Shown here: positions 1-11,496 of the stretch, piece by piece
How the letters are laid out: each line of letters begins with the position of its first letter
Numbering within the stretch: the stretch's first letter is position 1
From: Anarhynchus alexandrinus
Lineage: Eukaryota; Chordata; Aves; Charadriiformes; Charadriidae
NCBI GenBank assembly: GCA_008711295.1
Contig: VUYV01000188.1
Coordinates: 124,001 to 188,000 of the forward strand
DNA: 64,000 nt
Direction of reading: 5' to 3'
Translations under genes and position numbers: made by a program
Notes under the pieces: model-generated
What the model was told of the DNA's origin: nothing
The model's input: only the letters and a program-made list of their open reading frames with translations
Databases searched by the model: none

Positions 1-2245
1 CAAATGCCTGCCCTCCACTGGTGTTAAAAATGGTGCTGGAGTGGTGCTGGAGTAATAATTAAGGGATATCTGGTAGTGCAAGAAGACTCTGGGGGCCAGA
101 TGAAGGAAATCACAGCGGGGGGGGGGGCAGGGGGGAAGCAAAAGAACACCACAATTATGGATGCTTGCAACCAGGTTTGCCTGTGCAGCTGCTCTTCACG
201 CAGCTGAGTCACTGTTCCTGTCAGGGCTTTTGCTTACCTATGAGTCTCAGTCATGGTATTTTATTGGTAAGGACCATCTCTGCCCACACTCTATAGAGTC
301 AGCTGTATTTGCTGCGACAAAGATTAATAAAGCTACTGGGTGATGAGTAAATATTTAACAATATTTTTCTTTGCTTTGCTTTACATGTAAAATAAATATA
401 TTTGCAGAATATTCATTTTCCCTAGGTCTGGCAGCTTCCTAGAGTCTTTCACTTTTGACTTTTAGCAGATATGTTCATATGCTGTATCTAAAAGGATGGT
501 GAGGCAATCTTTATGTTTTGCATATAGCAAACATTATGTTTCATCCCCCTTTGAGAAAATCCCTTTCTGAGCTTTAAACTAAATGTGTCTCATCTTCATA
601 TTCAGTATGGCTCTACTTATGCTGCAGCTTCCAAATTATTCTAACCCTTGTGTGCCTTTTTTTAGTAGGATTTTTCAGGGATTTTCGCGTTCCATTTTGT
701 TCATAGTAAAATTTATTGTTGAGACAAAAGGGCTTCCTTTTAAGGACTGAAATAATGATACTTTTAATCAGTCTTCCTTATGCTATAGTCCACAAAATAT
801 ATTACACTTCTGAAATCTTTGTTCTTTTAGATGAACCTTGTTCCCTCTACCATATCTTACTATCTGTCTTCAGGAAGAAGCACACCAAACAAACTATTCT
901 GAACATGGCTTAAAAAAGGCCTTATAAGAGGGATTTGTTCCAACTTCTGTGGAAATTATTCCCCAGGACTATATTTGCCCTTGCCGCTGATAATTGGACT
1001 TTAATCTTCAACTTTTGAATTTGCTGCATCTGTTCTTTTGAGTCTTCATCAGCAAAATCCCATTGGTTGCAGTCTCCTGAATCCCTGTGGATGTGCTGGT
1101 AGTTCCTGAGATTGCAAGTACCAAGATGTCAAAGATTTACGCTGCACCTAAAAACATTATAAGGGGTTGTAAAGAAATTTTGTCATAATGCTGAAGTGGT
1201 GAAAGACATTGCAAATGAACTCCATTCATGGAATAAGCTGAAAAGACTGAAAAAAATAACAAACGGTGAATCAAGGAGAATTCACCACTGATGGTCTCTC
1301 TTCCACACCTACAAATACTTGAATCTCTCTCTAACTTCAACAGCAAGGGGCACAGGCTGTGGAAATGGAGACAGAGCTCCCTTCTCTCACAGAGGAAACT
1401 AAGAAAAGCTCAAATGTAAGAAATAATTACCTTACAGTTTTCTGGCATTATTCAGGAAATTAAACACTTCCTCTTCACAATGCAGAAAAGATTGTATGGG
1501 AAGGGTTACTGTCCTGAGACCAGGGCTACATAGACTCTAATGTCTGAATAAAAGATTTAATAGTCCCACTGCTGAGGAAGATTGTACTGATGCGTTACAC
1601 CTTAGGAGGGAACTGCCCACAATTTTATGAGTGGTGGTGAGGGTGTTCCCCCCCCCAAAATGTATTCAAATAGGAAGATCCTTGACAGAGTCTGATTGGA
1701 AAATCTCACTCGGAAATCTTCGACTTAGTGTATGTTCTTTCTTTCCATTCATGTATAACAGAACTGGACGTGTATCTATGTCCTTGATTGGACAACAAAT
1801 TTAAAAATATGTCCATTGTATCTTTGTTAACTACCTAACTTTTATAAAAAGAAATTTGAAAGTGTAACATTGAATATCCATCTGATGATAATAAAAAGGA
1901 TACCAATAAATCATATTCTGGGTTTGACCTATGCTAACAACATGTCAATTGTGGAAGAGGGGCTTCTTATTTTTCAGAAGGGAAACAGTAGTTTTGAAGG
2001 CTTGATAATTTGCTCTAGAATACCTGCAGCTTAGTATGTTAAGTTTCGTGCAGATTAGTATGGTGTAACTAGTTAATAAGAGCTACTCAACTGCACTATG
2101 ACTTTCATTACATGTCAGAGTCATCCTGTGAAGTTCTACCATTCTTATTAGTTACATCTAGCTCTTTGTTTTCCAAATCCTTCAATTATCCCCGGTAATC
2201 TTGTCAGGGTCACATCAGTAGGGAAAGGGTGCATACGTGGCCCTT
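1..2245. other. Non-coding stretch, no gene seen
   Basis: AT-rich sequence with stops in all frames and no reading frame longer than about 70 codons. Small items only: an 11-bp unit repeated twice in tandem at 31-52, a run of eleven G at 117-127 followed by five more at 131-135, and a run of nine C at about 1648-1656. I see no recognisable transposon, RNA gene or promoter in this part. Confidence 0.6.
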
Positions 2246-2676
2246 TCACAGAATCACAGAATCACAGAATCACAGAATTTTCAGAGTTGGAAGGGACCTC
2301 TAGAGATCATCTAGTCCAACTCCCCTGCCAAAGCAGGATTGCCTAGAGCACATTACTCAGGACTGCAGCGAAACGGGTCTTGAAAATCTCCAGAGAAGGG
2401 GACTCCACAACCTCCCTGGGCAGCCTGTTCCAGTGCTCTGTCACCCTAACTGTAAAGAAGTTTTTCCGTGTGTTGGAACGGAACTTCCTATGTTCCAACT
2501 TATGCCCATTGCCCCTCGTCCTGTCAATGGGAACCACCGAGAAGAGTCTGGCTCCATCCTCCTTCAACCCACCCTTTAGATACTTGTATGCAGTAATAAG
2601 GTCTCCCCTCAGCCTTCTCTTCTCCCGGCTAAAGAGTCCCAGCTCTCTCAGCCTTTCCTCTTAAGGGAGATGCTCC
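2246..2676 (-). mobile_element. CR1 LINE, 5'-truncated 3' fragment (young-looking copy)
   Basis: Read on the minus strand this is the 3' end of a CR1 retrotransposon. The plus strand begins with four copies of an 8-bp unit (TCACAGAA type, 2246-2277), the complement of the CR1 tail repeat ATTCTGTG. The 3' untranslated segment with the complement of 'ttggactagatgatctctag' follows, then the C-terminal part of ORF2 (2343-2567) and upstream coding sequence, ending abruptly near 2676. CR1 copies are normally truncated at the 5' end by incomplete reverse transcription, as here. By eye it shows only about 20 differences over roughly 350 bp from the copy at 47027-47553, so both belong to the same, relatively recent subfamily. 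I do not assign a subfamily name. Confidence 0.95.
2343..2567 (-). pseudogene. CR1 ORF2 C-terminal relic
   Basis: Open frame of about 75 codons on the minus strand, inside the CR1 copy and ending at its natural ORF2 stop. It contains the characteristic C-terminal stretch with [17 protein letters not shown], shared with the 47 kb copy and recognisable in other CR1 ORF2 proteins. This is downstream of the reverse-transcriptase catalytic domain, so no endonuclease or polymerase motif is present. The fragment cannot mobilise itself. It stays open because the insertion is young, not because of any visible host function. Confidence 0.85.
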
Positions 2677-4612
2677 TTTGTTCCTCTCCTCTCCCCTCTC
2701 CTCACACTCTACTCAGCAAAGCTCATGGACTTAACACAGAAAATCTTTGAGCTGCTCAGATGGAAGGCACGGCAGTGCATCATGCGCCTAAGTAGCTTGA
2801 AGAGCTTTTCTGCCCTGGATGCTGGTTAGCAGACAGTGATACATTTCACACAACACAGAACTGCCCCTAAATTGCTCACAGCTCTCCTGCTGCCTCTCGA
2901 AGCGTCCCCCATACGAGCACAGTGTCTAGTAAAACCAGGTCCCAATAAAAATAATACAGTTCACCTTATAAAAATCATATTCTTGGAAAATAAAATATAT
3001 TGAGAAAAGCTTGTGAATTCTTTGTAAGTATATTACCATGATACACGATTTCTCCTGTGGTCTTCTGGATCAGGTTTTCTCCCAGAACAAAATCAATTCA
3101 AGTGTTTCAGTGAACAATGATTAGAAATACCACGAGAGACTCTGTTTTTGTTTAAGATTGCATGAGCTTTGGATTTGTGATCAAAACACTACTGCTCCCA
3201 GAATTATCTGTACCAGTGTTTCTGTACCACATCAAAAGTACAAAGGGAAGAAGGGGAATGTTACAAAAACGGATGTAGCCCCACTTAAATAATTCAAGGA
3301 CTAAGACAGTACTTCGTGCGGTAGCCAGGAAACCTTCAGGTAACTCTGCGTGCTCTTCAGAGTTTTGAGGTTAAATTCCACTCTGAGTTACAAACATATA
3401 GCCTTCATTGAGGACTGTATGTGAATAATCTGGGCACAGGGAAGGCTCAAACTCTGGTTAGAGGAAACGATTCCAGAGTGTTATATTCTGAGTTGCACTC
3501 TGTGTTTTGTTCCAAAACAGTTTAATTGCAGAAAATTCCACACTAAGGAGGAAAGGATAGTTGAAGGGAAACCAGGAGACCCTGCTCTCTTCACCCTCTT
3601 CATTCACCTCAATTGACCTTGATTGCTAGTTTTTATACTTCACAACCCTTAACAGTTACATTTGATGCAACGGTGTTTTGGTTTTTTTCCATTTTTTTTG
3701 GTGTGTCATAGTGAATCCAGGGCTAAAAATTAACCATTGAAGAAATAATTATATTTGAAGTTCTTATAAGACAGTCATAGTTTAATGTGAAAAAATGGTG
3801 TTTCTTATTCCTCATCATTTATCACAATTTTTATTTGATCAAATTGTGCATTTTCAAATGGTCATTTATTACAAATTGTATTTAATTTAATCGTACACTT
3901 TCAAAACTGAAAGGATGCTGCCCGGACATGCTGGGTCTTGGTTCTGTCAACCTAAGCTTTTCGTTAATGACCTATCTTTACGAAGTAAGTGTTTTCCTTT
4001 GCTATTTTTGGCTTGGTTTTTTGTGTTGTTTTTTTTTTTTCTTTTTCCCCCAAGGGGAACAAAGCAAAATGATTGGTGCTTCAGGTCTCTTGGAAAGAAA
4101 GCAAAATATCACAGGGAAATTCTTTGCACTAAAGAAGGAGGAGAACAAAGCCTTTGAACAAAAGACTTAAATTCCATCTGTCATTTCCACCCACTACTAA
4201 ATCTACCAAAGACTGAACATTTATCCCACTGAGCTGAATGCGCTGATATCTAACCGTGGTGCTATTGATCACTGCAGAGCATAGGCCTGGCTTTTTAGCT
4301 TTTTGAAACTGTTAACATAGATTTAAGTGCAACAGAGGAGGCATGAAGCCATGAATGTTTTATTGGAGTGCTCCAGATCATCTCTCAGCAGGTGAGTTCA
4401 GTGCCGTCACTTAAAAGATTAACCTCCTATCCCTACAACAGCAATTACGACAGGAACTGCCTTATTAGGTAAAGCGTGTTAGAGAAATTTAAACTCTAAC
4501 TCTACTGATTCTGTAAAGCTGACCTCATGGCTCCCAGGCTACATGGGAAAATCTGTAGTCTTTGTACTTTCATGCACAGGAATCAGCAGGCTAATGAAGA
4601 ATTAGTGAGTAT
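2677..4612. other. Non-coding stretch, no gene seen
   Basis: AT-rich sequence without supported genes. Simple features only: a run of twelve T at about 4029-4040 and the polypyrimidine-rich segment around it. Overlapping reading frames of 80 codons at 3915-4170 run through this T tract in two frames, which marks them as chance frames. Confidence 0.6.
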
Positions 4613-4640
4613 CTATGTGATTTCTATGATTCTATGATTT
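4613..4640 (+). repeat. Probable CR1 tail stub
   Basis: The segment TTTCTATGATTCTATGATTT matches the 8-bp ATTCTATG tail repeat that ends CR1 elements on the plus strand. No CR1 body is recognisable upstream, so this is either an extremely short 5'-truncated insertion or the last remnant of an eroded copy. A chance match is possible because only about two units remain. Confidence 0.45.
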
Positions 4641-7141
4641 AAAGAGCATATTAAGAATGTGTCTGTTTTGCAAATGTCTAACCTTTCAGTGTACCATATA
4701 ATCTTTGGGGTCTCACTTCGACAGTCAGGCTCAATAAGGTGTAACCCGTGTCCCTTCCCTTTCCTAAGTAACCATTCCTCTCAGGCAGCTTCTTCCAAGA
4801 GTCTTATATTATTTCTAAGCTTCGATTACAGCTTCATAATGCCCTGGTGTGTTGAACAGGTACAGCATTTTTCTCTAGAGGGGAAAACTCAGAGGAAGGG
4901 TTGTTAATATCCAAGTTTTCAAAAGCAGTGGTGGATTTTCACGCGTGGCTCTTCTATTCTTTGATCTACTTGAGTCTCCTCACAACCAGTTCTCAGGGAA
5001 GCATGATTTGGCTGTACCTCCAGTTAAAACAGCATGAATCTGGACGTGCTCGGTGCATCTGCAGACCAAGCCTGTGGTGCCTGAGGATGTAAAATAAGAT
5101 ATCATCATGGAAAATACAGGCCAGTGTGACTAGTTTTGGGAGACAGGAAAAGTCTCAGCCAAAGACAAGAACCTAAATTCCTAGTTTCTATTCTACAGAT
5201 AGCCATATAAGATTATATTTTCCTATTGTCTTCAGACAAAAAAAGGCAACTAATTTTTGTCTCATTTCTTCTTAGCAGGATAGATCATCTTATTTCCCAG
5301 ACAAGAAATATTGATGAGTTACCAGCAGTTGTCTTTGTAGAACATTGAAAGTTGACACGACAGTTTAGAAGCAGGTGAGCAAAGTGACTGTTTTGAGGGT
5401 TTTCTAGGTTAAATGAGGCACATGCTAAATATTTGATTGCAGTGCAGTACCTTTAAAGAGTAAAAACAAATAAAAGAACTTCAGTTCTATAGGATAGCTG
5501 ATAGATTGGAGGGATTGGTTTAATTTTTAAATTATCTAATTTCAATGGCAGAACAACCAACTAAGGGACAAGGAAACCCCAGAAAAAAATAATTACATAT
5601 TGTCCAAATCTTTGTTTTGTTGTCATGTCATGCCGCTCACTGTATTTACCATACATGAGAACTGTGAAAATTGAAAATCCTTTATATAGGCTAAGGAAAT
5701 CATTACTGGGCTGTGGAATTGAAATTTTAGTTCCTGCCAGAGGTACATATCAGCTGAAATGTCGACAATAGTGGTCTTGGGGCACGGGCCCACTCTGATG
5801 GGAAAGCTGTTGCTGCAGCTGGTCCAGAGTGTGAGGGTCAGAGGGAAGCAGGTGGGTCTCCATACAGACCAAGAAGGAACCCACACAGCCCACAGTGTTC
5901 CTGTTTGCAAATTTGGAGAGTGCCATTTCCTCCCTCCTGCACTCTCCTTTGCTTTGCCCCCAGGAAGGGAGGGAGTGGGAATATCCCCTGCCCCAGGTGA
6001 GACATCTGTGGTGCTGAGTGTCTTGTGCTTCTCTCAGCAATGTTTTTCAGATGCACTCAGAGTGTGCGTGTGTGAGCACGTGTGTGTAATATTTGTAGAA
6101 AAAAAGCCCAGCTCATTGGAAAAGTCAGAGTGATGGCGTAAGACTTTTGGAAAAAAAATATTGTCTTGGAAGGTCAAATGAGGGATCTGACTGACCAAAC
6201 AGCTGCAAAATGTTAATGAAGTGCAAGAGCCAAAAGTGGGAAACATTTTATTTAACTGCCCTTTGCAGTGACAAACCTGTACCATCCACACAAAATAAGT
6301 GATTTTAAAATAAATGCCTTCTTCCCAAGGCTTGGTGCTTTCAAAGCAAAATATAAGTTGTTACTGTCCTCCTCCCCTCAAGTTTTTGTGCGTGTATATC
6401 CTTTATCTTATGCCTTCAAGGTGATTTAAATTTGAATGAATGACGTAAGTACGTGTCAAATGCACGTTACACCTAGGTCACACCTGAGCTGTTTATGACC
6501 AGGGAAGAATTCAGATGATAAGATTCTTGGGAAAAAAAATGTGTTTAGATGATCCATGTATGTTTGTGAGACTCCTTGGCGGAGGTGACAGGGGTAGCAG
6601 GGCTGGGACAATGATCAACATCGTGACTGGGAGAAGATGTTTGTGGGAATGAGGGCAGGAGAACCTGCAGTGAAGTCTTAGGTGATGCAATTGCTCAGAG
6701 TCTTTGCTCTTCATATAACTGATATATATCCCCTTAAGAGGAAAAGGGCCAGTCTGACAGCAGGAAGAGGGACTGTGTGCAAAGCTGTACATCAGGTATC
6801 TCTGCATGTGATGAAAGGACTTGCACGTGCTTGCCCTCCCATGGCCTTGCTCACTCCAGCTTTGCTCCATCAGCTCTGGTGGGACTGATGTACAAGCAGG
6901 TTCCTGTAAACTTTAAAGGAACTTTCAAAATCTCTTTCTGGGTCTGACAGCGTCTCACTCTGCCTGTAGTGGCAGTAAGTCCTGAAACTCTGACACAATT
7001 GTGGCATTTGGTTATTTGTCTCTTGATTGATGTAACACTGGAAGTGTTAGGCAGATATGGCTCTGGTGCTGTGTGTTATTACAGGAACCCTTCACTAGAT
7101 TCATTTATTGTTACCAAGAAGTACTAACATCCTGGCTTTGT
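4641..7141. other. Non-coding stretch, no gene seen
   Basis: No transposon or gene recognised. A short imperfect GT-rich run lies at 6062-6088. Around 5.6-6.1 kb several overlapping frames of 70-124 codons occur on both strands. They share no protein-like features and appear to be a consequence of locally higher GC. Confidence 0.55.
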
Positions 7142-7203
7142 AGGGAAAGATTTGAGGCACATCATAGTCTTTAAATGACTTGCTGAAGGCCACGCATAAA
7201 ACT
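7142..7203 (-). repeat. MIR-type SINE remnant
   Basis: On the plus strand 'tttgaggcac' followed by 'ttaaatgacttgctgaaggc' and 'cac' matches the complement of the MIR core (gaggcacagagaggttaagtg, acttgcccaaggtcac). The order and spacing of the pieces agree with MIR over about 60 bp, with heavy divergence. MIRs are ancient in amniotes and long inactive. Confidence 0.6.
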
Positions 7204-7320
7204 TGTGTATATGGAGGTATTTAGGTATTTAAATTCCATTGAACTCAGTGTCATGGGGTACCTACATATAAATGTGGGTATGGCCCATGAGTTTAAGTAG
7301 AAGTGAAAACCAAACCCAAT
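7204..7320. repeat. Possible old palindromic dispersed repeat
   Basis: Contains 'aggtatttaaattccattga' and 'actcagtg', close to the AAATCCCATTGAAATCAATGG core of an old amniote repeat, and then 'tacctacatataaatgtggg'. The match is short and diverged, so the call is tentative. Confidence 0.3.
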
Positions 7321-8224
7321 GCTACCTGAGTGGAGTTTCTGCTGTGACTATGCTACTGTGACTGCAGTAGTTTTGTTCAACTCTTTAGCACCTTGGGTCT
7401 CCAGAGTCCAAAATACAGTGACTTAAGCTCTGTACATAATAGCAGAAGGGTTTGAAGGACCTTCACAAATGTTCCTCCTCTCAGGAAACACCAAGTATGT
7501 CTTTGGTTTATGGGTTGAAGCTATTCCCCTTGTGTCTTGCTGGATTTGTGCTAGCATAAATGCCTTTTATAGGGCAGTGAACTGAAAAAACTAGAGACAT
7601 AACAAGTTATAGACCAGTCAAGCACTAGACTTCTCCCTGAAATTAATTTGCAAAGTGTGAGAATTGCTGTTTTTGTAGGAAGATGTGTGACAGCCTCCAT
7701 GTACCATGTGTCTAGTCAAACTTGTCCATGGTTGGTTTGCCTGGATATCAGAACATCTGAAAGTTTTTCTTGGTACGCAGTCCCGTTGCATGAATGTATC
7801 TCTCTGCCTCATCGACTCTATCTCTTTTCAAACCTCATCTTAAAACATATCTTTTCTCCTTTGCCTATGTCTCTTAATTTCTCTTTCCCTCGGTCATTGG
7901 CCTTATGACTGAATGGTTTAATTTATTCACCGTGCAATATCTTTATGATGCTGTTTTCTCTAATTTATATCAGATACAAGACAGTGGACAGTGTTATTTA
8001 ATTCCATAAAGGGCTTTAGGATGTCATTTGTACAAAAGATACTTATGAAATAAAGTCGTGAGTCTGCAAAAGACTTATTCATGCAAATAGTTACATTAAA
8101 ACCCATCGTGCTGCTCATGTGAAGAATTTGTTTCCTGGTTGGACCCTAACGTTTTGTACCTGGATACCTAAGCGTCCAAAGTGGATTGTCTTCTCAAAGT
8201 CTTCTCGGGAAGTTAAGCTTTCTG

Positions 8225-8254
8225 ACAGCTGGTTGACTTACAGCTGGTTGATTC
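8225..8254. repeat. 15-bp tandem duplication
   Basis: Two adjacent copies of a 15-bp unit starting ACAGCTGGTTGA, differing at the last few bases, followed by a partial third start (ACAG). Consistent with replication slippage. Confidence 0.85.
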
Positions 8255-8535
8255 ACAGCGTACTGTGTGTCCAGGAAGGTGCTATTTGATGGTCAGATCA
8301 GGCGATATTTACCCCAGTCAACTTTAGGTGTTCTGGAAAGGTGTGTAGGTTGGAGGTTGGTCACTGTACAGTCAACTGCCTTCAGGAGGCAAGCCAGAGC
8401 ACGGATAGCCTGCTTCTCCCCATGTAATTCATAGGAAGATTCCCCTGAAGCCTGGTCTCCTTGCTGGCCACAAACAGATGCTTTCTGGAGGCTTACTAAG
8501 TCTCAGGCAGGTCTGGATTTTCATGTTGCCTCATT

Positions 8536-8551
8536 AAAAAAAAAAAAAAAA
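8536..8551. repeat. A16 homopolymer
   Basis: Sixteen consecutive A. No recognisable retrotransposed body lies upstream, so I do not interpret it as a processed-pseudogene tail. Confidence 0.9.
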
Positions 8552-9139
8552 GCCACATGCTTTAAATTTATTTTAGAGCCAATGCTTTTGAAATTTATTG
8601 TTATTTTGTTTAATGTTAGATAAATCTTATTTTTGGAGAGTGGCTTTATCTCCTGTTAGGTGTCCAGTGGGTATTTAACAGACCAGAATTACAGGAAAAA
8701 AAGTAAAATTAATTCAGAATTAAAGAGGAATAGAAAAGCCCCAAGACTTTGGGTTTTTCTTTGAGTGTTCTTTCCATGTTAGACCAATCTCAACTGTGTT
8801 AAAATATTCCCTGCCGGCATGTTTCTTCTCCCAGAATATCTCCAGTTCACTAGTCTCGAATTATGACATGTATCCCTGAATATGAAAGCTTTTGGCTGAG
8901 CCTGAATAAGCTTTCTGGTAAGACAGATGTTCACTCATTGGATATGTAATAGAAAACCCATCCAGTGTCTCATCAGTACAAAACTGATGATGTGATCCAA
9001 CTTCAGGTGCTTTGTCTCCTACAGAAACTTTTATATCTATTACCTGGAAAATCGCGTGATGATTTCAAATTGGATTCTAGACACTGATGGAGTCTGGGCC
9101 CTGACAACACCAAGTCTTTCCATTTGTTATCTCTCTGCT

Positions 9140-9219
9140 GGGGGCGAGGGGGGCAGGAAAGCAAAAGGAGGAAAGAAACCCATCAGTTGCATTTTTTGTC
9201 CCCCCCCCTTTTTTTTTTT
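9140..9219. repeat. Purine block followed by C9T11 pyrimidine tract
   Basis: 9140-9178 is almost entirely purine with G runs and one or two C interruptions. 9200-9208 is nine C and 9209-9219 is eleven T. The two halves could pair imperfectly or adopt a triplex-like structure, but they are not exact complements. Confidence 0.7.
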
Positions 9220-10649
9220 AACCTTTCTTTTTCTTAATGTTTCCCGTGTCCTAAAGCAGACACCTGATTTTTCACTCTGCTGCGTGATGGAGGAGCAACT
9301 CCATCCAAGCCCCAAAGCAGCTCCTCATCCTGACCCTCGCTTTCCTGTCTCTGTTGTCTCACAGGTGACTTCCACTGTCTGAGGACATCTTCTTAATCAC
9401 ACTGATTGTGCTAGCCAAAATCCATCAGTGTGCTTCACAGATTCAGGGCTGGAGAGGTAGGAAGAAAAATTTAGCAGCTCAGAATAATAGATCAGGCACT
9501 GTACAGACTTCCCATTTCCCTGACCAATGAGCCAGAGATTTTGTGAACCAGCTTTTGGGGATGGCATCGAGTAATCCATTCAGTAACTGGCCTGTTGTCT
9601 GGATTTTTTTTCCCATAGGTTCCTATTTTAAGACAACCAAGAAAAAAAATTTTCTATTTTTACATTTTGAAGTAAGAATGGTCAGCAAAATGTGCTTTGC
9701 TGAGAGTTAAGGAATGTTGTAAAGTCCCTTAAAAATGGGACGTCTTCTTCTCTGAGCAACAATAAAATCACAGGGCCCAGTAGTATACTTTAGATGGGTG
9801 GACAACTTTGTAGCCTGTGTTAGGCCTCACATAAGGATTACATCCAGCCATGACATATAGGTAGTTTTTAGATAACTCTTCGTGAATACTCTTTTCATAA
9901 TCACTTGGCTATGGAAACTGGGGTAAAAGCCAATTTTTAACAATCCAGGTACCTGTCAAGTGATTAATTTTAAACTTGTTTTGGAAGTGGTATATTTTGC
10001 TCCCCTGGAAAAAAAGATCTCTGTTTTGAGCAATTCTGTTGTGTGTCTTCCAACACAATCTCATTCAGCTGTTCCTTAAAATAGCTCACTGAGGCAAGGA
10101 AAATAAGAAGTATTTCAATTAGGAGATAAAAATTACAGTAATGGAAGAGACTAATGTTTATGGTAAATATTGCATTATCTTTTACATTCAAATGTGGTTT
10201 CAGGGGATAAAGAGATTGGCCGAAATGTGAGCTTGTAATTTGATTTAAACAACGAGGCATTCAAATGCACAAAGGAGGCAGAAAGCAGCCCTTTTTTCCT
10301 GGGGCAGACGAGGAGAAGGCAGCCCGCGACAGAAGAAGGGGTCCCGATCCCTTGCTCAGGCGTTCCCACGTGGAGCAGGGAGAGTGTGTGCCCTGGCAGT
10401 AGGGATGCTGAGCAGCCTGGGTTCAGGAAGAGTGCAGCTATGCAACTCGTAACTGAGTGCTAATAAGACTAATACACCACATGTTACCCACACCATTTTA
10501 CCGCTGTCTGCCGTTCCAAGGAGAAAAGCGAAGCGGAGGAGAACAAAAGGGTGGGAGTGACAGGGAGAAGAAAAGAGGGTTGCTGCTGTAATCAGCATTT
10601 CACTGAACTGTGAATTTTAACAGGTTCTCTGTAGTTCAGATTGTTATTT

Positions 10650-11060
10650 TGTCCACTAGGTACCTGTACAAGATAATGACGATGGCTGACAGAATATTGC
10701 GGCGCAGCCGAATTCTCATGGACTTCGCAAACGGGTCTCTTGTCCAATATGAGTCAACCTATATGATCGGAGCTTAGTCATATTGCCACATTGTTTTTGA
10801 TGCTACATTTAATTTTATGAATAAACTGGTTTCTAAATTGCTAACCAGTTGTCTGATTAGCTGCCACAGATACCATTTAATCTAAGCGCTCAAGTAAAGC
10901 GTAACTGCTGCTTTTATGATATTATCAATGCCCTTGTCATGTCTGTCTAACTGGCACTTATGCAACCTATGCTTATATGATAAAATTCCTTTAGAAATCA
11001 TTAAAGAAAAGTATGGGCATTTGTGAGTAAACCCAATGGTTATATTTAGTTTTTGTAAAC
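10650..11060. other. Candidate conserved non-coding block
   Basis: The block has a texture unlike its surroundings: several CpG dinucleotides survive in otherwise CpG-poor DNA (about 10699-10772, for example GCGGCGCAGCCG), and it contains a perfect 8-bp inverted repeat, AACTGGTT at 10824-10831 and AACCAGTT at 10843-10850. Homopolymers and transposons are absent. These traits are typical of constrained regulatory sequence, but I cannot test conservation here. No long reading frame is convincing: a minus-strand frame of 127 codons at 10882-11265 has no recognisable motif. Confidence 0.35.
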
Positions 11061-11434
11061 AGTACATGCTACCCCATGACTTAATGGCTGGTTGAATTTC
11101 AGTGCAAAATGTGACAAACTGTGAAGTATAGCAATGGAACACATATCTTTTGTTCTTTCTCTTCAAATATCTACTCTTGCATCCCTGAGAAATCAAGAGT
11201 ATACTTTTCCAGGGTTTATTTTCCAGCCCCCAAGAAGGGCTTATTTTAGTATTTGTGGGGTACAATCTGAAAACATGGATTTAGCTTGCATTCAAAATGA
11301 GCTGCTGGAACAAATTTAGATGCTGATTTTCTTGAGATCTGCAATTTGTTCCATGAAAGCAAACATTATGACCACCAGTCATGCCTGTAAAGGGAAAGCT
11401 GATCACCTGATAACATGCTGGAATCCTTGCAGCT

Positions 11435-11496
11435 GGTGAAGTAGGTCTTGTCATCCCCATTTCGTAAGTAAAGACACAGAAAAATGAAGTTACATT
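11435..11496 (-). repeat. MIR-type SINE remnant
   Basis: The plus strand reads gtgaagtaggtcttgtcatc then cccatttcgtaagtaaagac and acagaaaaatgaagttaca. This follows the complement of the MIR consensus (gaggtaggtactattatcc, ccatttacagatgaggaaac, gaggcacagagaggttaag) in the right order over about 60 bp. It is the best-preserved minus-strand MIR piece in the window. Confidence 0.75.

Larger units (their letters stand above)
7321..10649. other. Non-coding stretch with simple repeats
   Basis: No gene supported. Visible structure: a perfect-start 15-bp tandem duplication at 8225-8254 (ACAGCTGGTTGAYTY), a run of sixteen A at 8536-8551, and a purine-rich block (9140-9178) followed by a pyrimidine tract with nine C then eleven T (9200-9219). 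Reading frames in 9.05-9.4 kb cross these low-complexity tracts on both strands and are not credible genes. Confidence 0.55.

Noticed and set aside
2260..2280. Short regular repeats resembling a CRISPR or microsatellite
   Set aside because: The units are the 8-bp tail of the adjoining CR1 element.
5750..6133. Several overlapping frames of 70-124 codons on both strands
   Set aside because: Mutually overlapping in different registers and without recognisable features; explained by local base composition.
8536..8551. A16 run as a possible processed-pseudogene tail
   Set aside because: No coding-like or transcript-like sequence upstream and no target-site duplication noticed.
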